Origin: Verrucomicrobium sp. BvORR034
GTDB lineage: Bacteria; Verrucomicrobiota; Verrucomicrobiia; Verrucomicrobiales; Verrucomicrobiaceae
NCBI RefSeq assembly: GCF_000739635.1
Contig: NZ_BATQ01000049.1
Coordinates: 112,957 to 176,956 of the forward strand
Reading direction: 5' to 3'
Length of the DNA stretch: 64,000 nucleotides
Part shown: piece after piece, positions 1 to 8,907 of the stretch
How positions within the stretch are numbered: position 1 is the first letter of the stretch
Layout of the letters: each line of letters starts with the position of its first letter
Made by a program: the position numbers and the translations under genes
Notes under the pieces: generated by a model
Told to the model about the DNA's origin: nothing
The model's database searches: none
Seen by the model: the letters and a program-made list of their open reading frames with translations, nothing else

Positions 1-1288
1 CGAGCTTCTGGAACTCGGTGAAGGTGGAGGCAGTGAACGTGGCCTTGTCCACTCTCAGGCTGCCGATGTCATAGACATTGGTGCCGCCTGCCCAGGTCGT
101 GTTCGCCCAGATCACGATGTTTGGTTTGCGGGCACCGGTGATCACGGATGACTGGAATCGGACGGAGGCCCCGGGGGTGGCGGTGACGTTCAGCCCCTCG
201 AAGGTGCAACGGTCTGCTTCAAACTTGCCCCGGGAACCGAGCCGTATTTCCTTGATCCCGTCCCCCGTGCGGAGGAGGTGCAGATTCTTCACACGGAGAT
301 TCGCGGTCTTGCCCTCCGGCAGACGACCGCCGTCGAAGCTGAAGGCAGAGCTGGCGCGGCTCTCCACCACGGCGTTTTCCAATGAGTGATCGAGTCCGAT
401 GAAAAAGACATCATGCCCGATGCAGTCTTTGATGAAAACGTTGCGGTAGTGCGTCACGCTTTCGCCCACGTCGCAGAGGCCGGTGGAGTTCCCCATGCTG
501 ACAAAGCCGTCAATCTCGCACTGGGCGTCCTCATGCGCGCTGAAGCCGTCATCGCCGCACTCGATGGCGGCGATGTTCTCGAACCGCAGGCTGCGCTGGG
601 CACCGTGAACGTTGAATCCGTCGTTCCACACATGGGTGCTGGTCACATTCCGGACTGTCACGTGCGCGCCCTTTCCGGCGAAGATCACGCCGTTGCTGCG
701 GGCGGGATAGCGGATGTTGGCGGTGTCGAGGTCCTGTCCCTCCGGCAGTTTCAGGTAGAAGGCGTTCTCCTCCGCGACATAGGTCCATTGGTCGGGTTTG
801 AGGTCCTCGGGCTTCTTCAAAGCGGCGCTGGGACCTTTGGAGGTGCGGCCCATGTGATTCATCTTGCCGTCCCAGAGGAAGAACCACCGTCCGACTACGG
901 CGGGGTTCATGGAGGGGATGATCTTGATCTTGCGATACAGGCCCTGACCGAGTGACTCCCACTCCGCAGCACGCACGGGTTCGCTGCCATCCAGAACGGC
1001 GCCATGGCCGTCCACGGTGATGGGTTTGTCCGGCTCTCCCATCTTCAGGGAGAGGTCCAGACTCTCGTGATAGAGACCCGGGGCGAGGTTCAGCGTGTCC
1101 CCGGGTTGTGCCAGGCGCACACCGCGAGCGATGGTCTTCACCGGTTGGGTGATGCCATCATGGGTGTCCAGCCCGGTCTGGGGATTGACCTGCAGCTGAC
1201 GTCCGCCCGAGGGAGACTCAGCGTGCAGCAGGCTGGCACCGAGGGCCGGGAGAAGGAAAAGGGGCAGGAGGCGGGCAATCCGGGGCAT
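1..1288 (-). CDS. Secreted right-handed parallel beta-helix protein (3' end outside window)
   Basis: The reading frame is open from ATG at 1288 leftwards to the window edge, so at least 429 residues are present and the C-terminus is missing. The N-terminus has a signal peptide (MPRIARLLPLFLLPALG, cleavage near LLHA). It is followed by the layout of pectate-lyase-like beta-helix proteins: an early segment about periodic exposure (GDTLNLAPGLYHESLDL), then repeating short strands with Asn/Gly turns (VTVRNVTSTHVWNDGFNVHG, LRFENIAAIECGDDGFSAHE). The family contains polysaccharide lyases and epimerases acting on extracellular glycans, but I see no residue set that fixes the substrate. It is divergent from the agarase-like gene at 1421, with 132 bp between the starts. 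A surface or periplasmic carbohydrate role is inferred from fold and neighbours. Confidence 0.8.
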   Translation of the reverse strand, partial: MPRIARLLPLFLLPALGASLLHAESPSGGRQLQVNPQTGLDTHDGITQPVKTIARGVRLAQPGDTLNLAPGLYHESLDLSLKMGEPDKPITVDGHGAVLDGSEPVRAAEWESLGQGLYRKIKIIPSMNPAVVGRWFFLWDGKMNHMGRTSKGPSAALKKPEDLKPDQWTYVAEENAFYLKLPEGQDLDTANIRYPARSNGVIFAGKGAHVTVRNVTSTHVWNDGFNVHGAQRSLRFENIAAIECGDDGFSAHEDAQCEIDGFVSMGNSTGLCDVGESVTHYRNVFIKDCIGHDVFFIGLDHSLENAVVESRASSAFSFDGGRLPEGKTANLRVKNLHLLRTGDGIKEIRLGSRGKFEADRCTFEGLNVTATPGASVRFQSSVITGARKPNIVIWANTTWAGGTNVYDIGSLRVDKATFTASTFTEFQKL

Positions 1289-1420
1289 GGCGAATTCCCA
1301 TCTAAGGCCGTGGGGGGATCATTCTTTCGCGCCAATCTCGTTCTGGGCCGCTGTCATTTGACTTGCGGGCTCCGGAGGGCCGTGGTGAGATGCCCGCGCC
1401 CTCTCAATCGGACCACTGCC

Positions 1421-3571
1421 ATGCACCGCTCTCTCGCCACGTTTCTTGTCTGGACCACCCTGTGTTCTGGTGCCGCCTACAGCGCCAGCTTCAAGTTTGT
1501 CAATGAAGGCCTGGAGATCGACGCGGGCAACCTGGGGAGGTTGACTCTGGAATACCCCCAGCTGCTGGATGCTGGAAACCAGCCCCTTCACAAGGTGGTG
1601 GAAACAACCATCAGCGGCAAGACGGTGAAGCTCCGTTATGCGGGCGGTGGCGTGGCCGAGGTGACGCTGGGCAATGACGGAAAGCTCTCCTGCAAGGTGA
1701 CCCAGATCCCGGCAGACGTGAAGAACATCGGCACGTCCCTGCAGCTGCCGATTGCTTACAACCAGGGTGGTTCATGGAAAATGGGAGACAAGTCCGGAGA
1801 GTTTCCCAAATCCAAGCCAGCCAGTCCGCATCTCTACCAGGGGCATGCGCCAGAGCTGGCGCTGAAGAACTACGAAGGCCGCACGCTTACCGTGCAGGTG
1901 CCGGACAACAGCTTCCTGCAACTGTCTGACAACCGTGAATGGAACTGGTCGATCTTCCACTGGCACAGCTTCACGCCTTATGACGTGAACAAGCCGGAGT
2001 TCGTGTACGGCATTGTCGAAGCGGGAGCGGTGGCTGTGGCCAAACCGCTGGTGGACAGCTTTGGCCAGTCCACCCGTGAGGAGTGGGCGGACAAAGTGAA
2101 GAGCCTGGAAGAGCTGAAGGCGGATGTGGCGGCCGAGAAGAAGTACTACGACAGTCTGAATCCGCCGGCGACGGACGAGTACGGCGGTCTGCCCGGGAGC
2201 AAGGAAAAGCTAGGGCTCAAGGCGACTGGCTATTTCCGGGTGGAGAAGAAGGGTGACCGCTGGATTCTGGTGAACCCGCTGGGAAATGCGTTTTTCCACC
2301 TTGGGCTCTGTGTTGTGAACCCCAATGATGATTACACCCTGGTGAAGGGGCGGGAGACGGCCTACGAGTGGCTGCCCAAGCCGGAGGGCGAGTATGCCTC
2401 CGTCTTTCGTCCGGGAAGCAATGGGACCATTCTTTCCTATCACCTCGTCAATCAGGTGAGGAAGTATGGCGAGCCCTACAGCGATGAATCCTATACTGCC
2501 AGGATGATCGGCCGTATGAAGCGGTGGGGCTTCAACTCCATTGGTGCCTTTTCTAACGGCGGCGAGAAGGCCCGGGCCACAGCAAAATTCCCCACGGTGG
2601 CGCATCTGCCCATCAATGTGTGGGAGGGAGTGCCGCGGATCTCCGGTATTCACGAGACGTTTGACCCGTTCGATGAAAAAACGCGCGCGATGATCGAGGC
2701 GAACATGGCCCGTGAGCTGCCGGCCAAAGCGAAAGATCCGCTGATCATCGGATACTTCATCGTGAATGAGCCGATTTACGAGCAGATCCCCCACGTGGTG
2801 CCCTCGTTGAAGGGCAGCGAGCATGCCTGCAAACGTGAACTGGTGAAGTGGCTTCAGAACAAGTACCAGTCCATAGGGGCATTTAACAAGGCATGGGAAG
2901 CCAATGTTGCCTCGTTTGATGCACTGCTGGAGGTGGGACTGACGGTGACCGCCGCTGCGGCCAAGGCGGATGCGGAAGCCTTTGCCACCCATTTCCTGGA
3001 CGAATACTTGAAGCTGGTGAAGACCTCTTTTCGCAAGCATGACCCGAACCACCTGCTCATCGGCAGCCGGCTCCAACCGGGGACGATCAGTCACGAGTGG
3101 ATCTGCCGTGCCATGGGGCCGCATCTGGATGTGATGTCCTATAACTACTACACCTACGGCGTGGACAAGGACCACCTGCGCAAAGTGTACGAGTGGACTG
3201 GCGGACTGCCCATGATGCTGAGTGAATTCTTCTGGTCCTCTCCCAAGGACAGCGGTCTGGATGGCGGTCGCGAGGTGGGCAGCCAGCAGGAGCGCGGCCT
3301 GATGTACCGCAACTATGTGGAGCAGAGTGCTTCGCTGGGATTTGTGATTGGAACGGAGTGGTTCACCCTGGTGGATCAGTCAGTGACAGGGCGCTGGTTC
3401 TCCGGTTTCGATGGGGAGCGTTCCAACTCCGGCATCATCTCCGTGACGGACCGCCCTTGGAAGCCTCTACTGGAGGAGATGATGAAAACGAACTATGACA
3501 TCTACCGGGTGTGGTTCGGAGAGCGGGAGCCGTTTTCGTATTCCATTCCAGGAAAGCGGCTGGTGAAGTGA
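1421..3571 (+). CDS. Agarase-like (beta-)glycoside hydrolase, secreted
   Basis: The ATG at 1421 is chosen because it opens a signal peptide (MHRSLATFLVWTTLCSGAAYSA); the open frame extends further upstream but that part looks non-coding. The product is 716 residues. The N-terminal ~240 residues look like a beta-rich accessory domain. The rest matches the TIM-barrel architecture of agarase/GH42-GH50-like enzymes, beginning with GYFRVEKKGDRWILVNPLGN. Two candidate catalytic glutamates fit clan GH-A retaining enzymes: E450 in FIVNEP (acid/base) and E602 in MLSEFFW (nucleophile). It would hydrolyse a galactan or related polysaccharide outside the cytoplasm. The exact GH family and substrate are not certain. 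Neighbouring sulfatase and esterase genes suggest a sulfated or acylated glycan. Confidence 0.8.
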   Translation: MHRSLATFLVWTTLCSGAAYSASFKFVNEGLEIDAGNLGRLTLEYPQLLDAGNQPLHKVVETTISGKTVKLRYAGGGVAEVTLGNDGKLSCKVTQIPADVKNIGTSLQLPIAYNQGGSWKMGDKSGEFPKSKPASPHLYQGHAPELALKNYEGRTLTVQVPDNSFLQLSDNREWNWSIFHWHSFTPYDVNKPEFVYGIVEAGAVAVAKPLVDSFGQSTREEWADKVKSLEELKADVAAEKKYYDSLNPPATDEYGGLPGSKEKLGLKATGYFRVEKKGDRWILVNPLGNAFFHLGLCVVNPNDDYTLVKGRETAYEWLPKPEGEYASVFRPGSNGTILSYHLVNQVRKYGEPYSDESYTARMIGRMKRWGFNSIGAFSNGGEKARATAKFPTVAHLPINVWEGVPRISGIHETFDPFDEKTRAMIEANMARELPAKAKDPLIIGYFIVNEPIYEQIPHVVPSLKGSEHACKRELVKWLQNKYQSIGAFNKAWEANVASFDALLEVGLTVTAAAAKADAEAFATHFLDEYLKLVKTSFRKHDPNHLLIGSRLQPGTISHEWICRAMGPHLDVMSYNYYTYGVDKDHLRKVYEWTGGLPMMLSEFFWSSPKDSGLDGGREVGSQQERGLMYRNYVEQSASLGFVIGTEWFTLVDQSVTGRWFSGFDGERSNSGIISVTDRPWKPLLEEMMKTNYDIYRVWFGEREPFSYSIPGKRLVK

Positions 3572-4040
3572 GTGCCGGGATTTGAACTGGAGTTCTTCCT
3601 CGATGAGGATGTGGCCCCATTCAGACGCCTCAGCTAGTGCCTGCCAAGGAACCTGGGGGCGAAATGCGGTCTGGTGCTCTCTCAAAATGGCCTCGCGAGG
3701 TGCAACCCAACATTCGTGCAATATCGCATTGGAGCGAGGTGGAGGTGTTGATGGCGGTGGGGAGAAAGCAGATGCTGTCGGTTTCCCTAAATTTGCTATC
3801 GACATTCCTACTCAATTTTTGTAAAGTATAAGTGGTGTGATTGCCGGAGAGGTAAATTGAAAGGACATTGCGGTAGCATTGATCCTGGAAAAACAACGCG
3901 GACAGGAGGGAGACCTCCAAGTCGCGACCTCCGGCAACCACACCCTTTCTGTTTTTTGGATGGGGGAGAGCAAAAAGAATCCGCCACCAGAGAAGTTCCG
4001 GTGGCGAATGCGAGGTGATTAGGACGAGTTGATGATTGCC
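3572..4040. other. Intergenic region with a dispersed 21-bp repeat and a terminator
   Basis: This 469-bp gap lies between two converging genes. The short open frames in it have no coding character. It holds a 21-bp sequence at 3622-3642 that recurs with one mismatch at 63740-63760, and a terminator-like hairpin at 3982-4006. Nothing else was recognised. Confidence 0.6.
3976..4006 (-). terminator. Probable intrinsic terminator of the SGNH gene
   Basis: A 7-bp stem (CGCCACC 3982-3988 with GGTGGCG 4000-4006, 11-nt loop) lies 35 bp past the stop of the leftward SGNH gene. Read on the minus strand it is followed after a few bases by TTTTT, as expected of a rho-independent terminator. Confidence 0.6.
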
Positions 4041-5993
4041 TCAGGGAGCAAAGAACTTTTGCATGAGGCGGCCCAAGATTTGGCTTCCGCGAGCATTGGC
4101 GTGGACCACGTCACGCTTGAAGGAGTCTGTGGCATAGCCGCTGGACTTGATGTATTCCCACCAGGGGGCGGTCATATCAAAAAAACCGCACTTCTCCTCC
4201 TGGGCAAGCTTCTGTAGATTGGCGCGGTAGGGGTAGGCTTTCGCGTCCGGTTTCAGGGTGTAGTTCTGCAGCATGACGCTGGTGTTGGACCCGAAGGTAG
4301 GGGTGAGAAGCAGGACTTCCAGGTTGGGCAGCTTGGCACGGCTCTGGTGAATGACGGAGCGGATGGCTTCAATGTCATCGCGCTGGCTGATACCGCCGAT
4401 GATGAGCAGATCCGGAGTATGCTGGATGACGTAGCTCTCCACGCGATTTTCATCTTTGTACCACCAGCAACCGGTGGAACCCCGGAGGCTGAGCACTTTC
4501 TTGATGTTGCTCTTGGGATAGTCCCGCTGCATGAGCAGTTCGAAGTTGGAAGCTGAGGTGTCACCGATGATGCTGTCACCGAGCAATACCATGGTGAAGG
4601 CTGGGCCGTTGGCGAGCTTTTCCCGGGTCCTCTCCAGATTCGTCCAGCGATCTTCCGGGGCTGTCCATGTGACTGGCTTCATCGAGGCATAGATGTTGTC
4701 GATGCGCTTCAGCGGGTCGATTCCAGCGTTGGGATCTTCCACGGTGCCGTCCACCAGGAACCAGCCCAATCGGGTGTAGATGTCCTTGCTGCCCTCCGGC
4801 TTTTCGGCGGCGATGCGGATCTTGATTTCGTGCTCTTTGGAGGGATCAAGGTTTTGCACCAGAGGGGTGGCGTGGGGGCGGGCGTAGGTGAGGCAGTATT
4901 TGTCGAAGTTCACTTTCTTCTGCCAGTCGCCTCCGTTGAGGGAGAACTCCAGGTTCCCCGTGTCCGGGCCGATGATGTCGTAGATGCCCACTTGGGATCC
5001 TTTGAATTTGAAAGAGATGGTGGAGCCTGGTTTGTTGCTCACAGCCAGATGGGGGAGCTGGCTGGCGGAACTCAGCTGCCAGCCGAGCCAGCCTTCGTCC
5101 AGAGTGGTCCAGTCATAGGAAACTAACTTCGCCTTCTCCATGGCCTTGGGCGAGAGTGCGGCGGGCACTTTGCTGTTCACGGCGGTGGCGGGGGCCGGCG
5201 TGGCGAAGACCTGGTTGAAGAAGGGCTTCAACGCTTCGAGATAGAAGGCATATCCGGCATCCGTGGGATGCACGTTGTCCTTGGCGAAAGCCTCCATGGA
5301 CATGCGACCGCTGAGGATCTCTTCTGCGCCCCGTTTGGCCATCACGACGCTGGGGATGCCGTAGTGGGCAGCCACCTTCTCATGGTACTGCATGGTGGGC
5401 GGCAGTTTGCCCGCCTTGAGGTCGTCGAGATGTCCCTTGACCAGAGTGTACACAAACAGGATGTCGGGCTTGGAAGGTGTATTCAAACGAAGCTGACGGA
5501 CGATGCCCTCCATGCTGGCGATGACCTCAGGTTCTGGAGCGCCTCCGTCGTTGACGGCAAACTCCACAATGACGAGATGAGGGCGCTGGTAGCCGACATC
5601 ATTCCAGCAGCGGAAGGCTCCCAACCATGAGCCCGTGCCGCCGATGGCGGCATTGTAGGGCGTGAACCGGGTGTCGGGATGCTGCTTCTTCAGCCATGAG
5701 TGCAGGAGTTCGCGGTAACAAAATTCAGGTTTGCTTGATCCTGCCCCGGCGGTGATGGAGCCGCCGAAGTAGGAGACGCGAACTTCCTCCTTGTTGGCGA
5801 CCATGCGGGCAAAGTTGGGCAGACCGTCGCGCATCGTAAAAGCGGGGATGCTGGCAAGGGCAGCCAGTTCCGCCTGACTGGCGGGCGCAGATGCTGGAGC
5901 GGGTGTGGCGGGTGCCTGGGCCCGGAGGCTGGCGGCGCAGAGAGGGAGCAGAGCGGCGCAGGCAAGAGTGATCGGGAGAGGCGAATGGGACAT
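4041..5993 (-). CDS. Secreted tandem SGNH/GDSL esterase
   Basis: The 650-residue protein has a signal peptide (MSHSPLPITLACAALLPLCA) and a Pro/Ala-rich linker. The first SGNH hydrolase domain shows block I around residues 75-83 (YFGGSITAG, candidate nucleophile S79), block III as FAVNDGG and block V as NVHPTDAGY. A beta-sandwich segment (about 285-420) follows. A second SGNH-like domain has block I as LLGDSIIGD and ends with a candidate His in VVHANARGS. Members of this clan remove acyl groups from polysaccharides or lipids, so a glycan de-esterase is the best guess given the glycosidase and sulfatase neighbours. Both domains keep the nucleophile Ser. The leader before ATG is pyrimidine-rich with no Shine-Dalgarno sequence. 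Confidence 0.8.
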   Translation of the reverse strand: MSHSPLPITLACAALLPLCAASLRAQAPATPAPASAPASQAELAALASIPAFTMRDGLPNFARMVANKEEVRVSYFGGSITAGAGSSKPEFCYRELLHSWLKKQHPDTRFTPYNAAIGGTGSWLGAFRCWNDVGYQRPHLVIVEFAVNDGGAPEPEVIASMEGIVRQLRLNTPSKPDILFVYTLVKGHLDDLKAGKLPPTMQYHEKVAAHYGIPSVVMAKRGAEEILSGRMSMEAFAKDNVHPTDAGYAFYLEALKPFFNQVFATPAPATAVNSKVPAALSPKAMEKAKLVSYDWTTLDEGWLGWQLSSASQLPHLAVSNKPGSTISFKFKGSQVGIYDIIGPDTGNLEFSLNGGDWQKKVNFDKYCLTYARPHATPLVQNLDPSKEHEIKIRIAAEKPEGSKDIYTRLGWFLVDGTVEDPNAGIDPLKRIDNIYASMKPVTWTAPEDRWTNLERTREKLANGPAFTMVLLGDSIIGDTSASNFELLMQRDYPKSNIKKVLSLRGSTGCWWYKDENRVESYVIQHTPDLLIIGGISQRDDIEAIRSVIHQSRAKLPNLEVLLLTPTFGSNTSVMLQNYTLKPDAKAYPYRANLQKLAQEEKCGFFDMTAPWWEYIKSSGYATDSFKRDVVHANARGSQILGRLMQKFFAP

Positions 5994-6032
5994 GGGACGC
6001 TTGGTGGAGAAAGAGAGGGCTGGGCCTGATCA

Positions 6033-6068
6033 AAAAGTGGGGCTTCAGTTTCCTGAAGCCCCACTTTT
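6033..6068. terminator. Strong bidirectional intrinsic terminator
   Basis: A perfect 16-bp stem (arms 6033-6048 and 6053-6068) closes on a TTTC tetraloop. It is A-rich at one base and T-rich at the other (AAAAGTGGGG / CCCCACTTTT), so it can terminate in both directions. It separates the leftward ThuA pair (last stop at 6100) from the SGNH gene starting at 5993, making these separate transcription units. Confidence 0.85.
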
Positions 6069-6099
6069 CACATTTGACCAATGACTTTTCACTCAGCAG

Positions 6100-6918
6100 C
6101 TATTTCTGCTGCGACTCGTATCCCGGAAGAGGCTTGCCTTTGTCATCGAGCTTGCCGCAGGCCCAGAGGAGGCCGCGGGCGACGAGGTCCAGGAAGACGG
6201 GATCTTCCATGGTGGCATTGCCGTGACCCAGTGTGGTGCCGAAGACGTTGCCCTTGCCGTAGGTATTCACCCAGATGACGGCGTGGTCTTTCTTGGTCTC
6301 TTCACCATAGGCCTGGGCCAGGGGCACGAAGTTCTCCCAGAGCTTTTCGTTCTTGTAGAGCTCATCCGCCTTGTTGAGCCACTCTTTGGGGAAGCCCTGC
6401 ATGACAGGGTGCTCCGCATTCACCGTCTTCACCAGGAGGTCCCGGTTCTTCTCATGGCTCATGCTGGTCTGGCCCAGCGCTTTGCGCCATTCGTCCGTCT
6501 TTGCCGCGCGGTAGCTGTGAGTGGAGCAGTGCAGCATGACGGCGGGCACGCCGTCGAAGTGGGGCTTGGCGATGCGCTCAACAAAGGCCACATCATCCAC
6601 GGCGCCGAAGCACTCGTTGTGCAGGACGAGGTCATATCCTTTGGCCCAGTCATCTTTTTCATAGATGCTCACCTTGTGGTTGCGGGCGTCCTTGGCTTTG
6701 GGGTCGGGACCTTCGTGCACGATGGTGAACTCCACATTGGCGCGGGAACTCAGGCCCTCGGCCAGGATGCGCTTCTGGTTCTCGTAGTCATGGCAGCAAC
6801 CGCCGGTCACCATGAGCACACGCAGGGGCTTGGGTTTTTCCTTGGGGGCCTCTGCCGCCCAGATGCCAAGGCCAGTGGCCGCAGCCACCAGCACGGGAAG
6901 AAACAAACGTCGTTTCAT
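6100..6918 (-). CDS. ThuA-like domain protein, secreted (paralogue 1)
   Basis: The 272-residue protein starts with a signal peptide (MKRRLFLPVLVAAATGLGIWA). The mature part is a ThuA-like, glutamine-amidotransferase-like fold: LRVLMVTGGCCHDYENQK at the N-terminus, YDLVLHNECFGAVDD, a central VPAVMLHCSTHSY with candidate nucleophile-elbow Cys, and VIWVNTYGKGNVFGTTLGH near the end. ThuA proteins are linked to sugar metabolism (named from trehalose utilisation), and secreted versions are abundant in Planctomycetes and Verrucomicrobia, but the reaction is not established. It lies 33 bp downstream of a paralogue with the same start (MKRRLF), so the two form a tandem-duplicated operon. Confidence 0.8.
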   Translation of the reverse strand: MKRRLFLPVLVAAATGLGIWAAEAPKEKPKPLRVLMVTGGCCHDYENQKRILAEGLSSRANVEFTIVHEGPDPKAKDARNHKVSIYEKDDWAKGYDLVLHNECFGAVDDVAFVERIAKPHFDGVPAVMLHCSTHSYRAAKTDEWRKALGQTSMSHEKNRDLLVKTVNAEHPVMQGFPKEWLNKADELYKNEKLWENFVPLAQAYGEETKKDHAVIWVNTYGKGNVFGTTLGHGNATMEDPVFLDLVARGLLWACGKLDDKGKPLPGYESQQK

Positions 6919-6951
6919 AGATCTGAAAACTTGAAACCGAGAACTTCAAAC

Positions 6952-7815
6952 TTACTTCTGCTTGGCTTCGTAGCCGGCGACGGGCTTGCCGTCGTCACCC
7001 AGCTTGCCGGCGGACCAAAGCACACCACGGGTCACGAGATCGAGGTAGCGGGCATCGCCCACGGTCTCATTGTTGTGGCCGATAGTCGTGCTGAAGGTGC
7101 GGGTCTTCTTTGGGCCGTATTCATTGGTCCAGGCCACGACGGTCTCCACATCCTTGGTGGTGCCATCCTTGTTCTTCACCGTCTGCTTGCCGGAGGCGAG
7201 AGGGTGGGCGGTGAGGATCTTGATGTTGTTGTAGAGCTCTTCCTTGATCGTGGTCCAGTCGCCGAGGCCCTTGGTGATGGGGTGGTCCTTGTCCGTGAAA
7301 GTGATGGCGATGGGCTCCTGCGGGCCGTGGCCGTTGGACTGGAGGCCGATGAGGTCAAACCAGAGGGCATCCGGGGAGCCGGACTGAACGGGATCGCGGA
7401 AATTGCCCACGCGATAGCTGTGCATGGCGCAATGGAGGTTCACGGCAGGGACGCCATCCTTGTGGGCATTGAGGATGTTGTCCACATACGGCTGCTGTTT
7501 CACGTCCGCCGAGCATTCGTCGTGAATGACCACGTCGTAGTTCTGGGCCCAGTCGGCCTTGTTGTAGATGTCGAAGCTGGCCTTGGTGCTTTTGTCATCG
7601 GTGTGGGCGAACTCGACCTCGATGTTGGCCCGGGCGCTGAGGCCCTCGGCGAGGATCAGGCGCTGTTTGGCGTAGTCGTGGCAGCAGCCACCAGTGACGA
7701 GGAGCACGCGCAGGGGCTTGGGCTTGGCGGACTCGGCACCGGTCAAGAAGGGGGCGAGCCCGACCGAAAGGGCAAGGGCGGCGACGGAGGTGAAGTAGAA
7801 GAGACGGCGTTTCAT
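6952..7815 (-). CDS. ThuA-like domain protein, secreted (paralogue 2)
   Basis: The start is set at ATG 7815 (MKRRLFYFTSVAALALSVGL), which gives a signal peptide and 287 residues. An upstream extension of the frame is possible but lacks coding character. The domain matches its neighbour: LRVLLVTGGCCHDYAKQR, YDVVIHDECSADV, VPAVNLHCAMHSYRV, TTIGHNNETVGDARYLDLV. This copy has an insertion around GDPVQ/SPDALWFDLIGLQ that the other lacks. It is likely co-transcribed with the downstream paralogue and ends at the terminator at 6033-6068. The role is unknown beyond a probable extracytoplasmic sugar-related function. Confidence 0.8.
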   Translation of the reverse strand: MKRRLFYFTSVAALALSVGLAPFLTGAESAKPKPLRVLLVTGGCCHDYAKQRLILAEGLSARANIEVEFAHTDDKSTKASFDIYNKADWAQNYDVVIHDECSADVKQQPYVDNILNAHKDGVPAVNLHCAMHSYRVGNFRDPVQSGSPDALWFDLIGLQSNGHGPQEPIAITFTDKDHPITKGLGDWTTIKEELYNNIKILTAHPLASGKQTVKNKDGTTKDVETVVAWTNEYGPKKTRTFSTTIGHNNETVGDARYLDLVTRGVLWSAGKLGDDGKPVAGYEAKQK

Positions 7816-7979
7816 GAGTGGGTGAAGCAAAGCGGAAATGCTGGCGGGAATTGCCCGCGCAGGCAAACTAAACGCGTGGAGGGGGCGAAAATTTGCGCCA
7901 AGGTTCACCCGCTTTTGCCCGGCCATGGGGGGCGCGGGGTGCGAAGTGATACTACCCCGGTTCCTCACTCCTCCCTCCC

Positions 7980-8897
7980 ATGCCCCAGTTGATCCAGACT
8001 CCCGCCGAACTCGACGCCCTGCGCGAAACGCACCCTGAACTTGCCTTGCTCGATGTCCGGCTGGCGGAAGATTACCAGGAGGGGCATCTGCCCGGGGCGA
8101 TCAATCAGTGTGTGTTTGAGGTGGTGTTTTTGCCCGATTTGGCCGGCAAAGCCCTGCGCCGCGATCAGCCGGTGTGTGTGTATGGTGTGGCACCTGAGAG
8201 CCGGGAATCCGCCACTGCGGCGGCCAAGCTGGAGCGGGCCGGGTACGCGCAGGTTTATGACTTTCGTGGTGGGCTGGAGGCCTGGCGGGCGGAAGGGCGG
8301 CCTCTGGAGGCTCCTGCGGTGGCGTCCGGTGGACTGGCTGTCCGCGATGGCCGGTTCTCGCTGGATCTGGGTGAAAGCAAGGTGGTCTGGGTGGGGCGAA
8401 ACTTGATCAACCATCACTGGGGGCATGTGGCCATCAGCGAGGGATACGTCAATTTTGAGGGCGGGGTGCCCGTGTCCGGGGCGGTGACGGTGGACCTGCG
8501 GGAAATCACCTGCGCGGATCTGGCGGGTGGACCCTTGCACGATGTGCTCATCCACCACCTGGAGAGCGACGACTTTTTTGATGTGGAAAACTACCCGGAG
8601 GCGGTGTTTGCCTTTGAAAATGCGGAGGTTTGCTCTGAGGCGCCCGGCTGCCAGAATCTCAAGCTGCATGGAACGCTGACGTTGCGCGGGGAGACGCATC
8701 CCCTCACCATCGGGGCCGCGGCGGGTTTCACTCCGGAGGGGAAGGCGGCCTTGCAGGCGTCACTGCCACTGGACCGGACGGAGTGGGGTGTGCTCTACGG
8801 TTCCGGGCGTTATTTCCGCAGACTCGCCGGACATCTGGTGAATGACGTCATCGAGCTGCAATTGCGCATCCTCACGGCCGGTGCGGTCATGAAATAA
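7980..8897 (+). CDS. Rhodanese-like/YceI fusion protein
   Basis: The 305-residue protein fuses two domains. Residues 1-110 are a rhodanese-like fold (LLDVRLAEDYQEGHLPGAIN, ending DFRGGLEAWRAEGRPL). Residues about 120-300 are a YceI-like lipid-binding beta-barrel (VVWVGRNLINHHWGHV, LTLRGETHPLTIG, DRTEWGVLYGSG). In the rhodanese active-site loop the catalytic Cys position is Gly (VYGVAPESRES, G69), so sulfurtransferase activity is doubtful. YceI proteins bind isoprenoids in the periplasm, but no signal peptide is visible, so this one appears cytoplasmic. It ends only 10 bp from the convergent sulfatase gene. The start at 7980 has a CU-rich leader. Confidence 0.8.
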   Translation: MPQLIQTPAELDALRETHPELALLDVRLAEDYQEGHLPGAINQCVFEVVFLPDLAGKALRRDQPVCVYGVAPESRESATAAAKLERAGYAQVYDFRGGLEAWRAEGRPLEAPAVASGGLAVRDGRFSLDLGESKVVWVGRNLINHHWGHVAISEGYVNFEGGVPVSGAVTVDLREITCADLAGGPLHDVLIHHLESDDFFDVENYPEAVFAFENAEVCSEAPGCQNLKLHGTLTLRGETHPLTIGAAAGFTPEGKAALQASLPLDRTEWGVLYGSGRYFRRLAGHLVNDVIELQLRILTAGAVMK

Positions 8898-8907
8898 GTG
8901 GAGGCTG

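Noticed and set aside
1004..1420. N-terminal extension of the glycosidase
   Set aside because: It overlaps the beta-helix gene on the other strand and its translation has no coding character, whereas ATG 1421 opens a signal peptide.
2210..3175. 321-residue open frame on the minus strand inside the glycosidase
   Set aside because: Shadow of the agarase-like gene; no domain and no plausible start context.
6223..7992. 589-residue open frame on the plus strand across the ThuA genes
   Set aside because: It is antisense to two ThuA genes with clear signal peptides and domain motifs; its translation is rich in Val/Gly/His without a fold.
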